Below, one piece after another: positions 11,382 to 19,524 of a DNA stretch of 64,000 bases. Positions within the stretch are counted from its first letter, which is position 1, and every line of letters begins with the position of its first letter. Below the pieces are notes generated by a model. It was not told the DNA's origin. It worked only from the letters and a program-made list of their open reading frames with translations, and ran no database searches. Origin of the DNA: Mediterranea sp. (in: CFB group bacteria) (GTDB lineage Bacteria; Bacteroidota; Bacteroidia; Bacteroidales; Bacteroidaceae); the NCBI GenBank assembly GCA_031287715.1, contig JAITSN010000020.1, positions 1 through 64,000 on the forward strand, read 5' to 3'. Made by a program: the position numbers and the translations under genes.

Positions 11382-11533
11382 ATCTGTATTATTATATAGT
11401 ATAGCGTTATTTCCGATACGGCAAATACTTTGCCAAAAGGGTTGTTTTTGCTAAAGAAAGTGCAAATGTAACATAAATATGCCGTATTGACAGTTTACAA
11501 TGGACAATGGACTTTTCCAATTGTCCATTCTTT

Positions 11534-11652
11534 GGGCGTTCCCCCCTGCGGGGGTCGGGCCATCCGCTGCAAGTCCTCGCTTCGCTGCACTTCGTTTCGC
11601 TCCGCTGTGGGCTTTCCGCTGCTCGCCCTAACGCGGCTGCGCCTTCCCCCTC
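11534..11652 (+). repeat. Dispersed ~120-bp intergenic repeat, copy 2
   Basis: Near-identical to the reverse complement of 272-392; related to 28619-28717. Confidence 0.92.
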
Positions 11653-11683
11653 TTCTTTGGAGCGCGCGCGGGATAGGCTGTTC

Positions 11684-11760
11684 CGTCCCGCCGTTGGAAA
11701 TCATTTAGACGGCGTCGTAGCTTCGTCCCGCCGTGGGAAACTATTTAGACGGCGTCGCAG
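11684..11760. repeat. Two-unit tandem repeat, 40-bp period (cgtcccgccgt.ggaaa.atttagacggcgtcg)
   Basis: cgtcccgccg at 11684 and 11724; atttagacggcgtcg in both units. Confidence 0.9.
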
Positions 11761-11820
11761 GTCATGTTTGCCCGGAAAACGACTTCGGCGGTCTTTTGGT
11801 CTTTCTTTTCGCCGGCGTTT
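11754..11820 (-). pseudogene. Isolated fragment of the HMA-domain gene at 28813-29184
   Basis: gtcgcaggtcatgtttgcccggaaaacgacttcggcggtcttttggtctttcttttcgcc matches 29044-29103 with two substitutions; a 3-bp gap follows. Confidence 0.85.
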
Positions 11821-11981
11821 AGCTAAGTGAAGCCCGTTACGCGTTTTTTCTGCATAGCGGGCTTCTTAATTGTAAATGGTAAATGAAAAGATTGTCAATT
11901 GTTTTAATAACTTTGTTGTCGGCGGACAAAACGGCAATTGTACAGCCAATTAAGTAAATTTTAAAACTAACATGATTACGT

Positions 11982-13259
11982 ATGAAAAAGAATGGTATGC
12001 TCCTCAGCTTTTTGCTGTGTTTTTTGGGTATGGCCACGCAAGGCGCGGCTCAACCGGTACAAACGTTGGTACAAGTCATCGTTTCGCCCGACCATCCGGA
12101 CTGGGCTTATTCATTGAAAGAGAACGCAACGTTCAAGATTCAAGTTTACAAAGACAATGTCCTGCTGAAAGATGCAGCTGTCGACTATGAGTTAGGTCCC
12201 GAATTTTTCCCGACCGAAAAGAAACAGGGCGTTGTTCTGAAGAATGGAGAACTTACCCTGAAATCATCCATGAAAGAGCCTGGTTTTCTCCGTTGCAAAG
12301 TGATCGCCCGGGTAGACGGCAAGCCGTATGAAAGCCTGGCTACCGCCGGCTATGAAGTAGACAAGATCCGCCCGACTACGCCCGAACCGGAAGACTTCGA
12401 CGCGTTCTGGTCGGGAGCCATTGCGGATGCCCGTAAAACAGATCTGGATCCCAAGATGGTTTTACTTGCCGACAAGTGCTCTTCTACGCACTATACCTAC
12501 GAAGTCAGTTTCCGGAACGAAAACCCCGGCTCCAGGATATACGGCATCCTGACCGTCCCCAAGAAAGCCGGCAAATATCCGGCCCTCCTGCGTGTTCCCG
12601 GCGCCGGAATCCGTCCGTACGGCCCGGAGTTCAATGAAGCTGCCGTCACGCTTAACATCGGGATCCACGGAATTCCGGTCACGCTGCCCGACGAGGTCTA
12701 CAGAAACTTAGCAGCCGGAGGTTTGAACGCATACTGGTCCGTCAATATGAACAAACGCGACAACCACTACTATAAACGGGTGTTTCTGGGATGTGTCCGC
12801 GCGATTGACTTCATCTACAGCTTGCCCGAATTTGACGGGCAGACGGTCGGCGTCACCGGCGGAAGCCAAGGAGGCGCTTTATCTATCGTAACAGCCGGAT
12901 TAGACCCCCGTATCAAATTTCTCGCTGCATACTATCCGGCCATGTGCGACTTTTCCGGATACCTGAATAAACGCGCCGGCGGATGGCCGCATTATTACAG
13001 ATCCGCAAAGCCCCAGCTCAACGAGGTGGAAACGCTGGCCTACTTTGATGTGGTAAACTTTGCCAAGCGGGTGAAGGCGCCGGGATGGTACAGCTGGGGG
13101 TTCAACGACGTAACCTGCCCGCCCACATCCATGTATGCCGCCTACAATGTCATTCCTGCAGTAAAGGAATTAACTCTTTACTTAAATACAGGGCACTGGA
13201 CTTATCCCGAGCAAAGGGAAATTTGCTATGAATGGCTGAAAAAGCAGATGCACTTATAA
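11982..13259 (+). CDS. Acetylxylan esterase / cephalosporin-C deacetylase-like alpha/beta hydrolase (secreted)
   Basis: Signal peptide; GVTGGSQGGALS nucleophile elbow; AXE1-type C-terminus (GHWTYPEQREICYEWLKKQ). Confidence 0.88.
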   Translation: MKKNGMLLSFLLCFLGMATQGAAQPVQTLVQVIVSPDHPDWAYSLKENATFKIQVYKDNVLLKDAAVDYELGPEFFPTEKKQGVVLKNGELTLKSSMKEPGFLRCKVIARVDGKPYESLATAGYEVDKIRPTTPEPEDFDAFWSGAIADARKTDLDPKMVLLADKCSSTHYTYEVSFRNENPGSRIYGILTVPKKAGKYPALLRVPGAGIRPYGPEFNEAAVTLNIGIHGIPVTLPDEVYRNLAAGGLNAYWSVNMNKRDNHYYKRVFLGCVRAIDFIYSLPEFDGQTVGVTGGSQGGALSIVTAGLDPRIKFLAAYYPAMCDFSGYLNKRAGGWPHYYRSAKPQLNEVETLAYFDVVNFAKRVKAPGWYSWGFNDVTCPPTSMYAAYNVIPAVKELTLYLNTGHWTYPEQREICYEWLKKQMHL

Positions 13260-13288
13260 GCCCCGTCCGCATATTTTTTCCGGCTACT

Positions 13289-13320
13289 CATGGGGGAAAA
13301 GGTATTTTCCCCCATGTTTT
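13289..13320 (+). terminator. Rho-independent terminator
   Basis: CATGGGGGAAAA GGTA TTTTCCCCCATG tttt. Confidence 0.85.
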
Positions 13321-13391
13321 CTGCCTTTTTTGCTTTATATTCAATTAATTCCTTACTTTTGTTTCATCCTTTAACTAAAAAACGAAACGAA

Positions 13392-13517
13392 ATGTTTGGT
13401 ATAGAATATCCTTTGATCTATCTGCCTTATCTGCTTTCTGCGGTATGTGTGTGTTTCTCCGTTTGGTATGGCATCAGGTATTGGAATAAAGATAACGATA
13501 AAGACGAAGCACAATGA
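13392..13517 (+). CDS. 41-aa single-TM protein translationally coupled to the sodium:solute symporter
   Basis: MFGIEYPLIYLPYLLSAVCVCFSVWYGIRYWNKDNDKDEAQ; stop overlaps the next start as ATGA. Confidence 0.75.
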   Translation: MFGIEYPLIYLPYLLSAVCVCFSVWYGIRYWNKDNDKDEAQ

Positions 13518-15070
13518 GTACATTTGTTCTTGGATTGATCGTGGTGGCCTACTTGCTGCTCACCGCTTTCTTAGGTTTTTTGGGATACAAGAAAACGACC
13601 TCGTCCAGTGACTACTTAGTCGGAGGCCGCGGCATGAATCCTATTGTCATGGCATTGTCCTATGGGGCGACGTTCATCTCCGCTTCCGCCATCGTAGGCT
13701 TTGGAGGCGTTGCCGCCGCTTTCGGGATGGGCATCCAATGGCTCTGTTTCCTCAACATGTTTATCGGTGTGGTTATAGCCTTCATCTTCTTCGGCTTACG
13801 TACCCGCCGGTTGGGCGCGAAGCTGAATGTAGGGACGTTTCCCCAATTGTTAGGCCGCCATTATCGTTCGCGTGCCGTTCAGGTATTTATTGCAGCCGTC
13901 ATCTTCCTGGGCATGCCGCTTTATGCCGCTGTGGTCATGAAAGGCGGCGCTGTTTTTATAGAACAGATCTTCCAGATAGATTTCAACATAGCCCTTCTGA
14001 TATTTACCCTTGTTGTGGCGGCTTACGTCATTGCAGGCGGAATGAAAGGAGTAATGTATACCGATGCCATGCAGGCGGTGATCATGTTTTTGTGTATGCT
14101 GTTCCTGCTCTTCGGGTTTTATAAAGTCATAGGAATGGGCTTTACCGAAGCCAATGAAAAACTGACGGAGATGGCCCCGCTCGTCCCCGAAAGATTCAGG
14201 GAATTAGGCCATCAAGGTTGGACGCGTATGCCGGTTGCCGGTTCCCCGCAGTGGTTTACGCTGGTTACTTCCCTGATCATGGGCGTAGGGATTGGCTGCC
14301 TGGCCCAGCCTCAGCTGGTGGTACGCTTTATGACCGTTAAGAATAGCAAGCAACTCAATCGCGGCGTCTTTATAGGCTGTTTATTCATATTAATAACTGT
14401 CGGGGCGATTTATCATGTGGGAGCTTTGAGTAATATCTTTTTCTTACAGACAGAAGGGGCCGTAGCAAGCGAAGTTGTGAAAGATATAGATAAAATCATA
14501 CCTTACTTTATAACTAAAGCCATGTCCGAATGGTTTTCCGCCATTTTTATGCTTTGTATCCTTTCGGCAAGCATGTCTACGCTCAGTTCGCAATTCCATA
14601 CGATGGGGACGTCAGCCGGTTCGGATATTTACGGTACGTATAAGCCCCGTTCGGCCGGCCGCTTAACCAATGTGATCAGAATAGGAGTGTTTTTCGCCAT
14701 ACTTGTCAGCTATATGATTTGCTACATGCTTCCCAACGATATTATTGCCCGTGGAACGGCGATGTTTATGGGAATCTGTGCTTCTTCTTTCCTGCCTGCC
14801 TATTTCTGTGCATTGTACTGGAAACGAGCTACCCGCCAAGGCGCTTTAGTCAGCCTTTGGACGGGAGCACTTGCCGGCGTCTTTGCATTGGCGTTCCTGC
14901 ACGAGAAAGAAGCCGCAGCCATGGGAATCTGCAAAGCGCTATTCGGGAAAAATGTGTTGATAGAAAGCTATCCTTTCCCCATGATCGACCCGATCATATT
15001 TGCTCTTCCGCTATCCATCGCGACTATGATTGTGGTCAGTTTACTGACTAAAAATAAGCCGGAAACGTAA
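13514..15070 (+). CDS. Sodium:solute symporter family protein (SSS)
   Basis: SSDYLVGGRGMNPIVMALSYGATFISASAIVGFGG signature; multi-TM. Confidence 0.93.
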   Translation: MSTFVLGLIVVAYLLLTAFLGFLGYKKTTSSSDYLVGGRGMNPIVMALSYGATFISASAIVGFGGVAAAFGMGIQWLCFLNMFIGVVIAFIFFGLRTRRLGAKLNVGTFPQLLGRHYRSRAVQVFIAAVIFLGMPLYAAVVMKGGAVFIEQIFQIDFNIALLIFTLVVAAYVIAGGMKGVMYTDAMQAVIMFLCMLFLLFGFYKVIGMGFTEANEKLTEMAPLVPERFRELGHQGWTRMPVAGSPQWFTLVTSLIMGVGIGCLAQPQLVVRFMTVKNSKQLNRGVFIGCLFILITVGAIYHVGALSNIFFLQTEGAVASEVVKDIDKIIPYFITKAMSEWFSAIFMLCILSASMSTLSSQFHTMGTSAGSDIYGTYKPRSAGRLTNVIRIGVFFAILVSYMICYMLPNDIIARGTAMFMGICASSFLPAYFCALYWKRATRQGALVSLWTGALAGVFALAFLHEKEAAAMGICKALFGKNVLIESYPFPMIDPIIFALPLSIATMIVVSLLTKNKPET

Positions 15071-15402
15071 TTATTCTATTGTTAAATCAGGATTTTCTTC
15101 AACACGTTCGTACAGCATCCAAACATAACCGTAGAGAATAAAAGATTTCTGCTTAAAAAATAATCCCAAATGTTTGGTGAATTGCAACGAAATATCCATT
15201 TTTGCAACAATAAAACAAAAGAATGCTTTCTGACAACGATAAAAGTAAGAGATGATAAGAAATTTGCTAACATAATTTGCACAGACAACACTAATATTCA
15301 AGTTGAAACAAGTAATTATGGTTTTGTTTAGTCAAGAGGTTTTTTAAGTTTAAGAGGTTCTTTATTTTATGGAAATATAATGTGCAATAATACAATACTA
15401 AA

Positions 15403-16878
15403 ATGAAAAAACTGTTTACCTGTTTATTAATCATGCTTCAGGCGCCTGTTCTGTTTGTGGCAGCGCAAGAAGCTTATAAGGGTCAGATTTATGTTGCCCG
15501 CCAACGCTTTTCCTTGGTTGAAAATCAGTTGCAGGTAGAGATGGATATAAACTACGAAGCACTCCATCTCCCTTCAAATGAATCATTGACGCTGGTTCCG
15601 ATGTTGAGGACTCCTTCGTACAGCCTATCTTTGCCGTCAGTGCTGATTAATGGTACCGAGATGCATAAAGCCTATAACCGCGAGTTGGACCTGAGTGAGA
15701 AAAAGTCCCGTGACTTTGTCTCTCCTTCGGTAGTTATCCGTGATGATAAGAAAAACGCTCGTTTTCTCACGTACAAGGTAGCGGTACCTTATAGGGATTG
15801 GATGGAAGAAAGCGTACTCTTTTTACGTGTTGAAGAATGTGCTTGTAATGGGAAACAGGCTGCCGTTTATGAAGATAAAATTGCAGACAGGATAACCATT
15901 CCTCATGGCGCTTCGTCCCGTCTCGCTCCGGGTATTGATTCACGCTATTTGTCAATGGTAAACATTGTAGCTCCTGCCGAAGAAGCAAATAAGGTGTATT
16001 ACTTGCGTGGAACTTTCCCGTTTGAAATCTCAAATAATTTAAAGAAAAACGCTTTAAAAAAGCAGCATTACGAAATCTACTACCGGCTGCGCGATCTGGT
16101 CAGTTCAATTCAATCCCAGGCCGGCAATGAACTTTCCTATGTACATGTTACGGGTTATGGAGCTCCTATTGGCGACCATCGCGCAAATGAGCGTGAAGCC
16201 TCAATCCGCGCTCAGGCACTGAAAGATTATTTACGCGAATACCGCGTATCTGCAAAAGCTCCATTGGAAGTAAATTGGATACCGGAAGATTGGGATTCCA
16301 TTGCTTCGCTGGTTAAACGTACGGATATGATATTTCGTGAAGCTGTATTGGATGTGATCAATACCGTTGATGTCACACAAGGGCGCGAGCGCATGTTAAT
16401 GCAATTCGCTAATGGCGTTCCATACAAATATCTTCGTGAACGTATTTTCCAGCAGGTTCCCCGCGTAAACTATGAAATTGCTTATACACGTGCTACTTTG
16501 GGTCTCGAAGATAGCCGTAGAGTGCTGGCCGCCGGCTCAAGCTCTCTGACTGTAACGGAATTGTATACTGTAGCAAACATCTATCAGCGCGGATCCACAG
16601 AATACAACGATATGCTTGATCTTTCGGCACGTTTGTTCCCTGATAATGCAGAAGCAAACATTAATGCGGCAGCTATAGCCTTAGCAAAGAAAGATACACA
16701 GCGTGCACGTAGATATTTAGAGCAATTCTCGGCTAATCCGGCAGCATTCAACAACTTGGGTGTCTTGTACATGTTGGAAGGTAACCGCGACAAAGCTGAA
16801 GTTTATCTTCAGATGGCTGCGTCTAATGGCGTTGAAGAAGCACGCCGTGCATTGACGCAATTGAAGAACGGACTATAA
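15403..16878 (+). CDS. DUF3868-type protein with OmpA-like and TPR-like C-terminal segments (fimbrial-locus type)
   Basis: Signal peptide, YKGQIYVARQRFSLVENQLQVEMDINY N-terminus, OmpA-like region (VTGYGAPIGDHRANEREASIRAQALKDYL), then TPR-like region. Confidence 0.7.
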   Translation: MKKLFTCLLIMLQAPVLFVAAQEAYKGQIYVARQRFSLVENQLQVEMDINYEALHLPSNESLTLVPMLRTPSYSLSLPSVLINGTEMHKAYNRELDLSEKKSRDFVSPSVVIRDDKKNARFLTYKVAVPYRDWMEESVLFLRVEECACNGKQAAVYEDKIADRITIPHGASSRLAPGIDSRYLSMVNIVAPAEEANKVYYLRGTFPFEISNNLKKNALKKQHYEIYYRLRDLVSSIQSQAGNELSYVHVTGYGAPIGDHRANEREASIRAQALKDYLREYRVSAKAPLEVNWIPEDWDSIASLVKRTDMIFREAVLDVINTVDVTQGRERMLMQFANGVPYKYLRERIFQQVPRVNYEIAYTRATLGLEDSRRVLAAGSSSLTVTELYTVANIYQRGSTEYNDMLDLSARLFPDNAEANINAAAIALAKKDTQRARRYLEQFSANPAAFNNLGVLYMLEGNRDKAEVYLQMAASNGVEEARRALTQLKNGL

Positions 16879-16907
16879 TCTTTATTTATCATCTGTGTAT
16901 TATTCGC

Positions 16908-17354
16908 ATGCATTATTTCACTCAAATATGTAAAGTGGTCATAGCTGTGTTCTTCACAGCTATGGTCGCTGTTTTATTCTCTACCCTTACCGGCTGTCGT
17001 GGCTGTAGTTCCGAGGAAAAAGAGGTTGCTCATTGGGTACCTGCTCCCAGAGATATTACTCCGGAAGTTGTTGTTGAAGATTCTGAACCTGTAGTGGTGG
17101 AAGAGATCGTTGTTGCCGCAGAGCCGGCAAAGAACGCAGAGCCGGCAAAGAAAAAATATTCCGTATCCAAGTACAAGTACGACGAAAGTGCTTATCAGGA
17201 CGAAGACGAGAACATATGTATAGGAAATTGCAACCAACAGCATAACCGTACAATTATTATTCGTTCGTGGCCTGAAGAACTTAATGTAGACTCTATAAGA
17301 TTAACGATCGCCACATCTGATTTGGAGATACAGATTACGCAGAATTTCAATTAA
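16908..17354 (+). CDS. Hypothetical lipoprotein-like protein
   Basis: Hydrophobic N-terminus followed by LTGCRGCSSEE. Confidence 0.6.
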   Translation: MHYFTQICKVVIAVFFTAMVAVLFSTLTGCRGCSSEEKEVAHWVPAPRDITPEVVVEDSEPVVVEEIVVAAEPAKNAEPAKKKYSVSKYKYDESAYQDEDENICIGNCNQQHNRTIIIRSWPEELNVDSIRLTIATSDLEIQITQNFN

Positions 17355-17559
17355 ATAGTAGCCGAGTGAATTTCACAAACTCTTTATCAAAGAGTTACGG
17401 AAAGAAGTTTTTCAAGAGATAACGATTTGGTAACGGTTCTTTTGACTGGCCTTTGCGCAGTTTTACCTACACCAAATAACTTGTTCTGTAAATACACGAA
17501 ACAATTTTTATACTCCAATCTATAGCAGAAAATAGTAGTTGTTTTTATCAAATAAATCG

Positions 17560-18203
17560 TTATAAGCTATTAAATTCGTTCTCAAACTCTTTTAAAAACA
17601 AGTTCATCTCTATCTTTTTGTTAAACTATTGACAGGAAGCGATAGATTTCTTTAGCCTTTCTATTTCCTTTGTCAGAGTATATAGTTTAGAATTATAAGC
17701 CGATAAATCGGCAATATTTTTTACGCTCTTGTTTTTCTTAATGGACAATTGTAGACAAAACTCATAAAAAATATTATCAATACTCTTTCTAAGGCTAATT
17801 ATATACTTGTTATCCACCTTCTTAAACTAAGGAGTTGTGTATGTCCAGTCAATAACAGATTTTGCATCATTTAGTGGTGACGGATGTTTTGATGAAGTAG
17901 AAAAATAAACCCAATCTCCAAACTCAACCACAAATATGATACGATAGGGAATTGCTTTATCAATAATATCCAGAATGGTTTTTATCTCTTTTTGTTTTTC
18001 AACTCAATCGTAAAGATTTGAATTTCTTGTATCTCTTTACCTTGTAGATTTCTTGTTTCTGCCGAAAGCTTGTTGCTCCACACTATTTTTGCAATGCCTT
18101 TGGTAAACATCTCCTTTTGCTTACTATCCGTGAAAGAATCGAAAGAGTTCTTAGGTATTATATGCTGAACAACTGTATTGAATGGCAAGTTGAAATAACC
18201 CAT
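17560..18203 (-). pseudogene. DUF4391-like gene broken by one frameshift and two in-frame TAG stops
   Basis: MGYFNLPFNTVVQHIIPKNSFDSFT... (frameshift) EIKTILDIIDKAIPYRIIFVVEFGDWVYFSTSSKHPSPLNDAKSVIDWTYTTP*FKKVDNKYIISLRKSIDNIFYEF...SIASCQ*FNKKIEMNLFLKEFENEFNSL* read manually across the ORF breaks. Confidence 0.75.
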
Positions 18204-18611
18204 TAGCGTATAATTAAAAATGTGATTAACTTGAAATCCTCAGTTCCCTTAAACTTATTTTTGGCAGTGGTTGTACCTCCCGGCTTAAAAAGGCTAAGTA
18301 CTGTCTTCTCATCTTTTGTCTGTAAAACAAAATGAATACTCTGCTTTAGAAGAATGGAGTATTTATCCATCTTATTATATTCGTTTGTTTCGTTTATAAT
18401 CTCTTTACAAAGTTCCGTTATCGGCAGCGATTTCCCATTACATACTACCCGCATAGCATCTAATATCTTTTTTGATTCGACATCTTTCAAATACAGCTCA
18501 CCGGACTCTTTGATATAAGCGAGATAATAAGGGTGTAAACGATTCAGCTTATCTATATTTACGCCCTCATTTACATTCTTCAGAACAGAGATAACCCCTT
18601 GTGGTAAATTT
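18203..18611 (-). pseudogene. C-terminal fragment of a large (probably helicase) protein, 5' truncated
   Basis: Open frame upstream of the annotated ATG: GENLPQGVISVLKNVNEGVNIDKLNRLHPYYLAYIKESGELYLKDVESKKILDAMR...; ends where the DUF4391-like gene starts; preceded directly by the transposase fragment. Confidence 0.6.
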
Positions 18612-19052
18612 TCACCTCTTATCTTTAGTTACGATGCCATCAAATATCTTATTTTGATGTTTCCGTTTGATGTGACAAACTTTTAATGTAGTAGAATCAA
18701 CAAAACTTATACCGGTGCAGCTACCCATGCGACAGGTTTTCAGGAAAATAACCAAAGCCGGCAACACACGTTGCTGTAATTCTACAAAACGAGTATAAGA
18801 AACCAAACGGGGAAAATCTCCACTTAAATGTTTGCAAACATAGAACAAATAATAATGTTTCAGATTTCTCATTCCGCTTAAATGAAAGCTAATCAATATA
18901 GTCATTACCTCGCTGTCGGAAAGGCGACAGGGCTTATTTCCACGCTTTTTACCATCGTCTTTTCTCAATTGGTATTTGGAGGAGGAAGATTCAAATTCTT
19001 TTGAAAATTCATCGATTAAATATTTGTAAATCAACACTATAAATATAATCAA
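18612..19052 (-). mobile_element. Truncated IS982-type transposase (N-terminal half)
   Basis: CRLSDSEVMTILISFHLSGMRNLKHYYLFYV...FVELQQRVLPALVIFLKTCRMGSCTGISFVDSTTLKVCHIKRKHQNKIFDGIVTKDKR*; catalytic C-terminus absent. Confidence 0.8.
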
Positions 19053-19207
19053 TAATAAACTATTATGCTATTTTTTGCGACAATTCTTATATCAAACTCT
19101 CGTTAAAACAACTCCGAAATCGTTATATTAGGAGAAGATATGTATTAATTCAGAAAAAGTTATATCTTTGTACCGTTTCTTGTCAGGATAATTAAAATTC
19201 AAGACGA

Positions 19208-19490
19208 ATGACTTTTACAGAAAGAAAAAACAGTTAAGAGAAAAATGCCAATTACTGCAAAAAAGTAGCGGAAGCGTTAGATATTAATTCTGTAACCTAT
19301 TGCAAAACAGAACGTCGGGAATGTCGTGCAAAAAAAACATTTATGAATTCCTTGCTGACCTTTGTAAGCCGATAAAGAAGAACTTTTAACCCTTTGGTTT
19401 GCCGACCAGATTATTAAAATAGTTGAAGACGAGCAAAAAGTGGCAAATAATAAAGTATTGAATATTACAAAAGAAAAATTAAAGAAATAA
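19208..19490 (+). pseudogene. XRE/HTH regulator with several frameshifts
   Basis: Manual frame-joining gives MTFTER..LREKCQLLQKKVAEALDINSVTYCKTERRECRAKK.IYEFLADLCK.ADKEELLTLWFADQIIKIVEDEQKVANNKVLNITKEKLKK*. Confidence 0.7.
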
Positions 19491-19524
19491 CAATATGTAA
19501 TTACAACAAGACAATATAGTTATT

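Noticed and set aside
15071-15301. 76-aa minus-strand ORF after the symporter
   Set aside because: AT-rich, no recognizable family; could be a remnant but no support.
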